Positions 42,601 to 50,097 of a stretch of 64,000 nt of DNA are shown here, one piece after another. The stretch is from Macrosoma leucophasiata (taxonomy: Eukaryota > Arthropoda > Insecta > Lepidoptera > Hedylidae), in the NCBI GenBank assembly GCA_036365455.1, contig JAWQUS010000030.1:14962001-15026000 (forward strand), given 5' to 3'. The notes beneath the pieces were generated by a model. That model did no database searches and had not been told where the DNA came from. It was given only the letters and a program-made list of their open reading frames with translations. Position 1 is the stretch's first letter; each line of letters opens with the position of its first letter. Both the position numbers and the translations under genes were made by a program.

Positions 42601-45009
42601 CGCTGGACTAACCGGGTCGTCAAAAAAACTGATTAAGTTAGAAGTTGTAATCTTGCCCGAAGTAATTTTATATTTCTAATTTAATGTTTTATATATTATA
42701 ACTTAGTTGAATATATTTTCGTACTTTTACTTATTTAAATTCTAATACTTAAAATAATTATTACCTAATTCTTAGGCTTATAAAGTGCTAATAAACTTGT
42801 ATTTTTTTATGAAACTTAATAGATTTGACCGAATATTTAGGTAATGTTTGTAATTTAAATCAATTTTTGCAAACAAAAAATAACCGATCCGAACAAAAAC
42901 CATTTCTATTACTTAAAATAAGTACCAGACTCCTTTTAGCTTTTCCTGTAATCCGTAGGAAATCAACTACTAACCGGTTTTTATTCAAAATTTTACGCCG
43001 AATATTTAATAAATTATTTAAGAAATAAACTTTTTAAAATGATTTATTGTTTCACAATGTCACAAAATATTGTCTTTTTTTAATTTTGTAATGTATTAGG
43101 TTGGGGAAAAAGTTTCTTCGCATTTTTTAAGATAATTCAAAACATTTTTTAATATAGTTTATTTAAATTTAACAAAAGTATATATGTACCATTTTGTTCG
43201 ATAATCTTTTGCCATCTTGTAGGTAGGGACATGATCCCATTGCTATAAAAATTTTGGGACTTCTCATCAAAATACCGCGACAAGCGGATTTGGCAGTCCT
43301 CTCGTGATGTTAACCTAACATTGCATAAAGAATTCTGAAGAGACCGAAGCAGGTGGAAATCTGAAGGTGCAAGGTCACGACTATACGGCGGATGCATTAA
43401 CACCTCCCAGCCAAACTCTCTTAATTTTTGCTGAGTGGCTATAGATGTGTGAGGTCTAGCGTTATCATGATGAACCACCACGCCCCTTCTGTTGATCTAT
43501 TCCGACCGCTTTCTCTCAACTTCTTGCTTTAATCTCATCAGTTGTTCGCAGTAGAGTTCAGAATCGATAGTCCTGCCTGGTGGTAATAGCTCATAATGAA
43601 TAATGCCCTTCCAATCCCACCACACACACAACATCACCTTATTGCGAGTTAACCCGGGTTTCGCCACAGTCTGTGAAGCCTGACCGGCCTTTGACCACGA
43701 CCTTTTTCGCACGTTCTTGTCGTACGTGATCCACTTTTCATCACCAGTTATCAGCTTCTTCAAAAATGATTCGGTTTCATTACGTCGTAATAAAGAATCA
43801 CAAATGAGTACACGGTTCATTAGGTTTCTTTCAGTGAGCTCGTGTGGTACCCAAATATCGAGCTTTTTTTTGTACCCAGCTTTTTTCAAATGTGCCAAAA
43901 CATGTTTTGTGATCAATTCTCAGTTCTTCAGCTACGTCGTAACTACTGAGATGTCGATCTTGCTCCACTTTTTCAAAAATGGCATCCATTTTATCCGTAA
44001 TAGGGCGACCAGAGCGAGGTGCATCTTTGACATCAAAATTTCCGGATTGAAGACGCTTAAACCAAATTTGTGCTACTCTCACAGACACTGCACTAGGTCC
44101 ATAAACATCGCAAATTTTTTTAGCGGCTTGCGTTGCATTTTAACCTTTGTTGTAGTAAAATTTTAAAATGTATCGAATTTCTTCATTAGATTCACTCATC
44201 TTGACAGTACGAAAAACAAATGAAAATCACACATTTGCCTAATTTGAATTTGGAATTATGTTCTTTAAAATTTTAACTTTCAATGATACGAGTACTAAAA
44301 CCAGCCAGGTACAAATACTACAGCCAAAGAGATTTTATTACAAGTTCATACATACTATAATGCGAAAAGACTTTCCCCAACCTATTATCTCCCAAAAGTG
44401 GCCTCCATATTTGTAATTTATTTATTAACGTTAGATAAGTACCTACACATCCATGATTAGGTTACTAGTTACTGATAGTGCATATCTGTGCCAAATCACA
44501 ACTCAATTAGTCCAGTAGTTTGTAGAGTAACAAATTGGTTTTGACAGACACACCAGTAATCCTATATAAATTTTAAGCCGCGGACCCACCGCAGTGTTGA
44601 TACCACAGCGGAGTACGTTTGCTGCGTGGGTACATTAGTATGAACGTGGGTCTAAGTTTTTCGTAATTTCCGGCTCAGAGGCATAACACCTTAGGCCTCA
44701 GGAGTGGTAACGCATCTGCATTTTGACCTTAGTCTTTGTGTGGGTGTCTATAGGCTGCAGTCATCACTTAACATCAATGTGAACTGCATGCTTGTTTGCT
44801 TCTTCCATTACATAAAAAAAAAGTTTCCACTGCAGCACACAATACATATGAATATTATTTTACACCAAATTATTTCTACAAATATGAAGAAAATAACACT
44901 AAACCTTAGCTCCTTGTTCCATAAACGCTTCGGCGTAAGCTGCACCCAATCCAGAAGCACTCCCGGTTATCAAAAACTTTTTCCCCTCAATTGGGTACTG
45001 TGCCGCCAT
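36472..45009 (-). CDS. Short-chain dehydrogenase/reductase, 15-PGDH-like, five exons
   Basis: Joining exons 45009-44905, 42395-42159, 39584-39411, 38211-38060 and 36625-36472 gives an uninterrupted 273-residue protein, the usual length for classical SDRs. The cofactor motif is ITGSASGLG (residues 14-22). An Asp in AVLDIN (residue 41) favours NAD(H). INNAG is at 93-97. The catalytic residues are Ser144 (in NISST), Tyr157 and Lys161 (YCGAK), with the family's Ser-Tyr spacing of 13. A segment resembling the family's PGP-type loop reads CIGPTDTPL. All four introns begin GT and end AG, at phases 0, 0, 0 and 2. Closest family by memory is the insect 15-hydroxyprostaglandin dehydrogenase [NAD+]-like group, but the substrate cannot be read from sequence: it could act on other alcohols. 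No signal peptide or membrane segment is seen, so it is probably cytosolic. The introns are full of mobile elements. Confidence 0.9.
36815..37113. mobile_element. hAT-like MITE inside intron 4
   Basis: The termini are CAGGGGCGTAGCTAC on the left and, inverted, CAGTGGCGTAGTGTG on the right, the CAG-plus-GGCGTAG signature of hAT elements. CTATCCAG flanks both ends (36807-36814 and 37114-37121), an exact 8-bp target duplication. The 299-bp element has no coding. It sits in a fragment resembling family E (CCGCATTACATAATCTACC). Confidence 0.82.
37217..37735 (+). repeat. Family E SINE split by another SINE
   Basis: The left part ends at GGTAATATTGGTAATG, just before 37341. The right part resumes AATTATCACAGAGGCAACAA and GCATCTACATTTTGACCTG. 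The interruption at 37352-37661 is a tRNA-derived SINE. Confidence 0.7.
37352..37661 (+). repeat. tRNA-derived SINE (family I), complete
   Basis: A box TAGCGTAGTGG and B box GGTTCGATTCC lie in a tRNA-like head, followed by a 250-bp body ending CCCCTTCGGGGATTACAGAC and GTGAAGTTACT. TATTCCCCGTA before (37341-37351) and TATTACCCGTA after (37662-37672) form an 11-bp target duplication with one mismatch. Relics at 2343 and 55850. Confidence 0.82.
37888..38030 (+). mobile_element. RTE 3' end in intron 4
   Basis: GTCTTAGGAATCGGCGTGCA through CTGCCTACCCCGTTAGGGAC and GGCGTGAAGATACATACATA. Only the last 140 bp of the element; antisense to the host gene. Confidence 0.8.
38060..38211 (-). CDS. SDR gene exon 4
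   Basis: Acceptor CTTTTTCAG, donor GTAAGA. It encodes DPNFYKLTDVRILTFCIGP, TDTPLMVGLSGRSFDS and AMRGIKSNYQ, with the loop that follows the active site in SDRs. It ends in the middle of a codon (phase 2). An RTE fragment ends only about 30 bp beyond its donor. Confidence 0.88.
38428..38512 (-). mobile_element. Fragment of Helitron-like family A
   Basis: GTTTGATAGATACGGACTAT, TTGTATGGGAAATGAAATTG and CATTTCTTCATATTTTC match the middle of family A. No ends are present. Lies in intron 3. Confidence 0.5.
38611..38646. repeat. TA/TG microsatellite at an RTE tail
   Basis: ATATATGTATATATATATAT-type repeat directly abutting the RTE 3' UTR. It is probably the expanded ATAC-type tail. Confidence 0.8.
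38647..39353 (-). mobile_element. 5'-truncated RTE element in intron 3
   Basis: It carries the same 3' UTR and C-terminal RT region as 15485-16440, almost base for base, in the same orientation as the host gene. It is truncated inside the RT near 39353, only about 60 bp from the exon 3 donor, and does not disturb any splice site. Confidence 0.82.
38653..39306 (-). pseudogene. RTE reverse transcriptase C-terminal fragment
   Basis: The 217-codon open frame reads LEQVDEIVYLGCAFSNDGRY, LLYGSESWVCR, LRKICGVSLTDRVRNEDV and MLRWFGHIERM, and finishes RSTLSAYPVRDLA. Unlike 15492-16376 it keeps the native C-terminus, but the active-site YADD region and everything before it are missing, so it cannot be active. 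Confidence 0.82.
39411..39584 (-). CDS. SDR gene exon 3 (catalytic exon)
   Basis: Acceptor TTTTACAG, donor GTAAGC. The 58 codons include GGTIINISSTAGLARL and the active-site PIYCGAKGAV, so Ser, Tyr and Lys of the catalytic site all lie here. The reading frame has no stop. Confidence 0.9.
40266..40556. mobile_element. MITE with 8-bp target duplication, copy 2
   Basis: It is the inverted-orientation partner of 30420-30704: CATAGAGAAACACCGGAGG on the left, CTACTCCCCTCC and GCGTTGCTCTATG on the right, with a shared interior (GGCCTATACCTGTCGCCTAG, TGTTTTGCATCGGTAATAAA). Flanks are CTTCCTGG and CTTCCTGA, 7 of 8 matching. It lies in intron 2. Confidence 0.78.
40982..41055 (-). tRNA. tRNA-like sequence (probable pseudogene or SINE head)
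   Basis: The acceptor ends ACTTCAG and TTGAAGT pair. The D arm GCTC...GAGC and T arm GCGAG TTCGAGT CTCGC are perfect. The anticodon arm pairs GCTGG with CCAGT but leaves a nine-base loop, which a working tRNA would not have. It is flanked by AAATGGAAAGAAAAATTTGA, as is the copy at 22118. Lies in intron 2 of the SDR gene. Confidence 0.45.
41079..41178 (+). repeat. SINE family L, 3' fragment
   Basis: GGGCGGTTTGAAAACATCCG, CATTGGAGCAGCGTGGTGGA and GTAAGCTCCAGGCCTCCC match the copies at 46577 and 62078. Confidence 0.7.
41186..41320 (+). repeat. Family E SINE, middle part
   Basis: TTAAATGGAAGTGTTCAACG, TGTCAGGTGGTAATATTATT, CAACTTAGGCC and GTGTCTGCTGGACATTTCAT follow family E order. It joins the SINE L fragment directly. 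Confidence 0.55.
41900..42032 (-). repeat. Family E SINE, diverged middle part
   Basis: GTAGATGCGTTATCGCTTCT, ACCATACATTACCCCCAAAA and CACGATAGCACCGAACAC match reverse family E. In intron 2, about 130 bp from exon 2. Confidence 0.55.
42159..42395 (-). CDS. SDR gene exon 2
   Basis: Acceptor TATTTACAG, donor GTAAGC. The 79 codons encode the rest of the Rossmann fold: NIAVLDINEKVGKEFVDKL, FVKCDVASETDIQ (Asp near the adenine) and IDVLINNAGIMND. In frame with exons 1 and 3. Confidence 0.92.
42429..42622 (-). repeat. tRNA-derived SINE (family H)
   Basis: TACGCTTACACTCACACCC, GGGGATCGAACCCGCGACCC (B box) and CGCTGGACTAACCGGGTCG (A box). In intron 1, only about 35 bp from the exon 2 acceptor. Confidence 0.82.
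43096..44385 (-). mobile_element. Full-length mariner (family 2), copy 1
   Basis: Terminal inverted repeats begin TTAGGTTGGGGAAAAAGT on the left and, read inverted, ATAGGTTGGGGAAAGTC on the right. A TA lies outside each end (43094-43095 and 44386-44387), as expected for Tc1/mariner insertion. Length 1290 bp. It lies in intron 1 of the SDR gene in the same orientation. Deleted relatives are at 59183 and 62936. Confidence 0.88.
43149..44199 (-). pseudogene. Mariner transposase (family 2), several inactivating changes
   Basis: The start MSESNEEIRYILKFYY lies at 44199. The DNA-binding region reads RVAQIWFKRLQSGNFDVKD and GRPITDKMDAIFEKVEQDRH. The catalytic triad is present: Asp in ITGDEKWITYDK, Asp in VVHHDNARPHTS and Asp in LAPSDFHLL. 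Damage: a TAA where the 59365 copy reads AAA (in KNATQAAKK), a frameshift near 43905 (HKTCFG instead of HKTVLAH), a TAG after KRSE at about 43497, and loss of the final stop (TAG to TTG), which extends the frame to 43149. Confidence 0.87.
44455..44572 (-). repeat. Family C repeat fragment
   Basis: CAACTCAATTAGTCCAGTAG, GAGTAACAAATTGG and ACAGACACACCAGTAATCC resemble the reverse of family C. Weak. Confidence 0.4.
44645..44823 (+). repeat. Family E SINE, 3' half, next to exon 1
   Basis: TTTCCGGCTCAGAGGCATAA through GTGAACTGCATGCTTGTTTG to CATTACATAAAAAAAA. It lies in intron 1, antisense to the gene, about 80 bp from the exon 1 donor. Confidence 0.8.
44905..45009 (-). CDS. SDR gene exon 1 (start and cofactor motif)
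   Basis: ATG at 45009-45007 opens MAAQYPIEGKKFLITG and runs through SASGLGAAYAEAF to GAK, then donor GTTTAG. The glycine-rich TGSASGLG fits the TGxxxGxG rule. The start is the only ATG at the expected distance from the motif. The donor is weaker than those of the other exons. Confidence 0.9.
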
Positions 45010-45169
45010 TTTTACTACACTTGTATCCTCTACCTAACTCGTGTAAGACTGACTGATGTTTTGACGTGTCTCCATATTTTATAACTAACTGTCCTTAGAT
45101 ATTTATCGCCTTGGATAAAAATTATCTTAGATATCCTAATATTTTTGTATGCTTCAAGTCAATGGGTGT

Positions 45170-45211
45170 ATTGAAAAGCATTCTAGGTTTTGACCTAGAA
45201 TGTTTTTCAAT
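45170..45211. repeat. Hairpin 160 bp upstream of the SDR start codon
   Basis: The arms at 45170-45188 (ATTGAAAAGCATTCTAGGT) and 45193-45211 pair over 19 bp with one mismatch around a 4-nt loop. Its position would be in the promoter or 5' UTR of the SDR gene. Confidence 0.75.
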
Positions 45212-45461
45212 GTTGTGTTCAAGTCTTTGTTTTCATTTATGACTACACAGATAACTAACTACACCGAAAAATATGTAAGGTTAAAGTTTAAAAAAAAAAA
45301 TTGTAACAAAAAAAAAAATGCCGCAATTAGAAACTGAAAAGATAAAAATAAATTGAAGCTTAACTTATCTTACTTCCTAATTTTTTAAGTCTGTATCTTT
45401 CAAAGGGTTGTCTTTCAGAATAGATGGTTTAAGAAACCTTAATTAACAATATGTATTTTTA

Positions 45462-45744
45462 CTGGTGGTAGAGCCCCAGTGACGGAGTTCGGGCGTAGGC
45501 ACTACCGCATTACCTAATCTACTTGCCACTATCGTGTTCAGGATGGTAAGTGAATGCTGCAGCTTAGACACAAGGTAAAATTCCAGATGCGTTGCCACCT
45601 TTGAGGCTTTAGTTATTTTGTCTCTGTAGTAATTATAAGGACATACATAACCATCAAACCGAAATACGATAGTATTGAACACTGCTACAATTTGGCGGTA
45701 GATAAGTTAACGCCTTGGTGCCTACGAGTTCCGACTCTGGTAAG
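45462..45744. repeat. Two family E SINE pieces in opposite orientation
   Basis: 45462-45548 is the plus-strand 5' third (ACTGGTGGTAGAGCCCCAGT through TTACCTAATCTACTTGCC). 45549-45744 is an older minus-strand copy (GCAGCTTAGACACAAGG, GATGCGTTGCCACC, ATAGTATTGAACACTG). The join is at GGATGGTAAGTGAATG. Confidence 0.6.
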
Positions 45745-45889
45745 CCATTGACAAGGTAATATCGCCTCCACGCAAGAAAAGTGTCATAATACAAATAGCT
45801 GTTTTAGAGAAAAGGTCATTTTAATAGCTAACTCGCTAATGACATTTTCCCGAAACAGCTTTTATTTGTATTATGACTCTTTTTTTGCC

Positions 45890-46150
45890 GGGAGCGATAT
45901 ATTGTAGCCGAAACACGTCCACTGCTGGACAAAGCCTGCCCCAAAGACGGCCACAATAGTGATGAGCGCCATAAAAGGAAGTATGCTATAATCGCCACGC
46001 TTGGCAGGCGGATTCGCAATCGCAGTAGCGGTACTTTTATCGTAGGACGCTGCTAACCATCCCGTTTTATTAGATTTACCACCGACCCATAGACATGGTT
46101 TGACCGCCATTGTTCGGTTGACTGACCGCACTAGCGGCAGAATTATCCTC
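45890..46150 (-). repeat. Family D repeat
   Basis: CACGTCCACTGCTGGACAAA, TATAATCGCCACGCTTGGC and GGTTTGACCGCCATTGTTCG match the reverse of the 60419 copy and the 23536 copy. Confidence 0.7.
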
Positions 46151-46576
46151 CACTAGAGGCGATGGGGTCGTCACGTCCGACGCCTTCCATTCTAGTTATT
46201 GTGGCTTCTCAATAAAACATATAAGTTATAGTAACGACTCCCACACGGGACTACAAGTTTATTTGATATGAAAGCAATAAAACTATGATTGTTTCGCATA
46301 ACACAAGCAATACGGCCGGCTGAAAGTAAGTTGGGATTGATATATCTTTACATCCCACGCAAACATGAGCGTGGAATGGTTATGACGCCATTTGTGTAAC
46401 ATAAAAAAACATAGCTTCCAACGAAATTGAGGACCTCCTCCTTTTTGAAGTCAAATGCTTTAATGTAAGACAATTTGCTAGTGCTTATCCTCTATGACAT
46501 ATGAGGGCTTAGGTCTCTTACTCCGTCGTGTCAATGGCTTTATGTTTACGTACCATTATTAAAACCCAAGAAGCGC
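46151..46576. other. Non-coding spacer
   Basis: No feature supported. Confidence 0.35.
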
Positions 46577-46909
46577 GCATGGCCCCGTTGCTGGTGTATA
46601 TCGCAAGCGATCCACTCGGTTGTGAGATGCGGGCGCGGTCGGTCTGGTGTCGATGGGTGACAAGTAGTAGCAAATTAAAATGCGCGTTTCTGTGCTTCGG
46701 CGTGCGGGCCGTTAAGCCGTCGATCCCGGTTTAGGCCTATTGGGCGGTTTGAAAACATCCGACAGCGGGTTATCCACTAACCCGTATCTTCACCAACCCA
46801 CATTGGAGCAACGTGGTGGAGTAAGCTCCAGGCCTCCTCTCAAAAAGGGGAGAGACTCATGCCCAGCAGTGGGACGTTTCAAGGGTTGAATTGAATTGAA
46901 TTGAATTGA
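46577..46909 (+). repeat. SINE family L with TTGAA tail repeats
   Basis: GGCCCCGTTGCTGGTGTATA, AATTAAAATGCGCGTTTCTG, GGGCGGTTTGAAAACATCCG and GCCCAGCAGTGGGACG occur in the same order as at 62078. The tail is five TTGAA units at 46885-46909. Confidence 0.72.
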
Positions 46910-46920
46910 AAAAGAATTTA

Positions 46921-47024
46921 TTTAGACCTCTAGTCATTGTGTGGGTGTCTATAGGCTACAGTCATCACTTAACATCAATGTGAACTGCATGCTTGTTTGC
47001 CACTTTTATTACATAAAATATATA
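46921..47024 (+). repeat. Family E SINE, 3' third
   Basis: TTAGACCTCTAGTCATTGTG, TCTATAGGCTACAGTCATCA and GAACTGCATGCTTGTTTGCC, then an ATA-rich tail. Confidence 0.75.
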
Positions 47025-47048
47025 TATATATTTAAAAAAACATATCTT

Positions 47049-47155
47049 AGTTGAATCCGTTTCCACCAGTGCTAGGCTATGTGCACCAATGAATATGATT
47101 GGTGGATATCAAACGCATCCATAGCAACGGAGCATAGCACATCTCTGGTGGAAAA
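47049..47155. mobile_element. Short MITE-like inverted repeat
   Basis: TTTCCACCAGTGCTAGGCTA on the left recurs inverted as TTTCCACCAGAGATGTGC on the right, with GCTATG motifs inside. The arms are imperfect and no target duplication is clear. Confidence 0.45.
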
Positions 47156-47544
47156 GCACCCTTAGAGGTGCTTGTTATCCTTAATGTATAAATGAATTTG
47201 TGATTCTGATTATTGTTAGATAAAATTAAGATAAGTGCGATGAGTAATACCAGTAATATGAGGTATAATCATAATACAGAAAACATTCGAACCGCGTTTA
47301 CATAACAGGCAGTGTCACGTTGAGCCACACGAGGTATGAACCACATACTGTTAGATTATGTCGTAAATGGATTAGTTTACTACTTACTACAGAATGCCGC
47401 TCCATTCGACTAGTGGTAGAGTTCTTTCGTCGGAATTCGACGACGAGACATACCATAGCTATATCTAATCTATCTATCTGCCTCCTAATGGCAGTGTTCA
47501 AAGTGTTTATTTATCATTTAGGATTACAAGAATATAACTTTCTA
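47156..47544. other. Non-coding, possible SINE relic
   Basis: CTAGTGGTAGAGTTCTTTCG at 47410 and ATCTAATCTATCTATCTGCC at 47460 resemble an old family E copy, with a GTCGGAATTCGAC palindrome between them. No gene is seen. Confidence 0.35.
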
Positions 47545-47640
47545 CTGTACGAGTAGTATCTAATGGTTTAACTGGTAGAGAACGCTCTTAGCGTTAAGTT
47601 CGCCTTTGTAACAATATTGTGTATTGTGACAATAAAGACT
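47545..47640 (+). repeat. tRNA-like SINE fragment
   Basis: GGTTTAACTGGTAGAGAACG, CTCTTAGCGTTAAGTTCGCC and TGACAATAAAGACTCAC. I recall similar short tRNA-like repeats from Lepidoptera. Its A-rich tail (AATAAATAAATAAATAA) may be the one at 47788 beyond the MITE that follows. Confidence 0.4.
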
Positions 47641-47642
47641 CA

Positions 47643-47784
47643 CCCCCTTATGCATAAACGTACATTAGATACGTTTTAGCTATAGAATGCTTTGTCTCTG
47701 TCAGTTGCATTGTCAAATGTTCAGGATAGAAAAAGACAAAGGAGAGATTAGCAACACTAGCTAAAATACGTTTGATTATGGGGG
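47643..47784. mobile_element. Short MITE-like element
   Basis: CCCCCTTATGCATAAACGTA and GATACGTTTTAGCTA on the left are answered on the right, inverted, by CCCCCATAATCAAACGTATT and TTAGCTA. The interior has TGTCTCTGTCAGTTGC. No coding. The target duplication is unclear. Confidence 0.5.
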
Positions 47785-47839
47785 TTAATAAATAAATAAA
47801 TAATTTATGATAAGTCTGAAATTAATAACCATGTTAAAT

Positions 47840-48335
47840 TAAGGTGATTCCTAGCCTCAGTCTAAGCTAAGCTGTTATACTTCTGTGCAAGAAATTACGG
47901 AGCTGTATTACCACCTTTTTTTTTTTTTTTTTTTTTATGTTATGGAAGTGTCAAACAAGCATGCAGTTCACATTGATGTTAAGTGATGACTGCAGCCTAT
48001 AGACACCCACACAAAGACCAAGGTCAAAATGCAGATGCGTTGCCACTCCTGAGGCCTAAGGTGTTATGCCACTGTGCCGGAAATTACAGGGCCGTACATT
48101 ACCACCTGACCGGAACACGATAGTGCTGAACACTACCATTTAGCGGCAAGTATATTAGGTAATGCGGTGGTGCCTACGCCCGCGAGCTCCGTCACTGGAG
48201 CTCTACCACCAGTAAACCTGACCGCAACGTGATAGTGCTGAATATCAACATTTAGCGGCAAGGAGATAAGGAGATTGGGTAATGCGGTGGTGCCAACACT
48301 CGACAATCGAGACCCGTCACTGAAACTCTACCGTT
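47840..48335 (-). repeat. Older family E SINE hosting a younger one
   Basis: CCTCAGTCTAAGCTAAGCTG to GGAGCTGTATTACCACC (ending 47915) continues at 48215 with CTGACCGCAACGTGATAGTG, through to CCGTCACTGAAACTCTACC. The two parts join at the family consensus TTACCACCTGACC once the insert is removed. Confidence 0.72.
47916..48214 (-). repeat. Family E SINE, complete, inserted in another SINE
   Basis: It has a 20-nt T-run (the A-tail), AAACAAGCATGCAGTTCACA, GAACACGATAGTGCTGAACA and GAGCTCTACCACCAGT. One of the least diverged copies in the window. Confidence 0.88.
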
Positions 48336-48373
48336 CTTAGTAGGTACGAGGCGTATCTGTTCAATTTTGTTAC

Positions 48374-48651
48374 AGGTGGTAGAGCTCCAGTGACGCAGCT
48401 CACGGGCGTAGGCACCACCGCATTACCTTATATACTTGCCGCTATGTGGTAGTGTTTAGCACTATCGTGTTCCGGTCAGGTGGTAATGTACGGCCCTATA
48501 ATTTCCGGTACAGAGACATAACACCTTAGGCCTCAGGAATGGTAACGCGTCTGCATTTTGACTTTGGTCTTTGTGTGGGTGTCTATAGGCTTCAGTCATC
48601 ACTAAACATCAATGTGGACTGCATGCTTGCCACTTCCATAACATAAAAAAA
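48374..48651 (+). repeat. Family E SINE, complete
   Basis: CAGGTGGTAGAGCTCCAGTG to CATGCTTGCCACTTCCATAA plus an A-run. It faces the copy at 47916, making a long inverted repeat. Confidence 0.86.
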
Positions 48652-48693
48652 ATATTATAATTTTTTAGTGTTCCTTTATATTGAACGTATTTA

Positions 48694-48816
48694 CCGCGTC
48701 ATGGTATCGCAGCGATCTAGTTGCGTATCTTCGGCGATCTGGCGACGGGCACGTTCATTAATCACCTGAGAAATACGCTCGTAAAGCGCCTCTGGGATAT
48801 CGCATTGAATTTTTTC
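48694..48816 (-). other. 41-codon coding-like patch of unknown origin
   Basis: An open frame between stops contains CDIPEALYERISQVINE and RARRQIAEDTQLDRCD and ends MTR then TAA. Its codons (GCG, CGT, CTT, CAG, GCC, CGC, ACG) and higher GC differ from the surrounding DNA and resemble an enterobacterial gene end. I do not recognise the protein, and there is no start codon. It could be a chance frame, a small transferred or contaminating fragment, or part of an unrecognised exon (no clear splice sites). Confidence 0.25.
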
Positions 48817-49098
48817 TTAACTATAAAAACTATTATTCTTCTTTTCTTAAGAACCGTGTTCTAGAAAGATCGGAAAGTGGGATTTGTTGTAGATATAGCT
48901 GGCAGCGTGGGCGTCGCGTTACGGTTTAAGTGGGTGATCCATTAGTGAGCTGTAATCTTTTGTCTCACAGTTACCCTGGAAACTTGCTTTCAAGTTCTTC
49001 TTTCTTGACTCATTCGCTTGCATTATACCAAAAAATACAATATGTCAATTTTTTTTTTTACGAAAAAAAATGAACATTTCCTCACTGTTTATTCAAAG

Positions 49099-49181
49099 AC
49101 TAGCTGTGCCCGCGACTTCGTCCGCGTGAGAATTTATTATTGTTCAGTATTTACCCGGACGAAGTCGTGGGTGCAGCTAGT
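49099..49181. mobile_element. Two Helitron-like 3' ends facing each other
   Basis: ACTAGCTGTGCCCGCGACTT at 49099 is the inverted form of a CTAGT end. ACGAAGTCGTGGGTGCAGCT then AGT, ending at 49181, is a second one. The arms pair over about 28 bp with a few mismatches and a 25-nt loop. Confidence 0.6.
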
Positions 49182-49300
49182 ATTAAAGTAGCCTTAGTTA
49201 CTCCTTATAACATAAGCCATCTGTCAGTGAAAGTCCCGTCAAAATCGGTCCAGCCATTCCCGAGATTAGCGGGAACAAACAGACAGACAGACAAAAATGG
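49182..49300 (+). repeat. Helitron- or LINE-tail repeat
   Basis: AAAATCGGTCCAGCCATTCC, GAGATTAGCGGGAACAAACA and GACAGACAGACAAAAATGG form a block common in lepidopteran repeats. The class is uncertain. Confidence 0.45.
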
Positions 49301-50097
49301 TAAAAAATGTTGTTTTGGTATATGTACCGTGTATACATACATATGCATTTAGTAAAAAGCGGTTATTTTCATATTACAAACAGACACTCAAATTTTATTT
49401 ATTTGTATAAATACCGAAATCGTAGCCCGTAGTCCGTAGACATCGACGAAACAGCAAGTAGCCTTCCTTCTCGTAGTGATGCTACGAAAGCCAATTTCGT
49501 AGCACTAAGTGCCCAAATTATTTTGACGTTTTTCATTCACTTACGGAACAATATTACAATGTTTAATTTCACATAACTACCTATGTTTATTATTATTGTT
49601 CTGTACAAAATATATACATGTAAAAAGACAGTAAAAATCGAGTGTCTGTACATTAAATATTTTGCCAACAAACTGTTGGAGGGGGAGGGGAAAGTACTAG
49701 CTAAATTGATTGTACAACATTACGTGTAATAATCGATTAACTCAAAAGACGTAGGTGCTTAAAAAAACTGAACCCTACATTGTGCGTGTCCGGACACGCA
49801 CATTACCGACACACTGACATAAAAACACACCTGATCTTTTTACGAGAAACTGGAATATAGGTAATGAAAATTGATACAGTTGCCGCACGTCACTACACTT
49901 AGCTAATGGACACCAAAAGCTCTTACGTCACAGGACTCTTACTTGTACTATGCTGTCGCGTATAATTAAGTCTTCTAATAATCCATTACGCGTCGTCCAC
50001 AACACCCACATAGGAAAAACACTCCTTTGTGTGGTGGGTGTAAGTTGTTGAAACGTACGGTGTAAACAAAATATTTGTGAACTTTGTTGTAAGAAAA
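49301..50097. other. Non-coding spacer
   Basis: No gene or repeat edge recognised. Confidence 0.35.
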
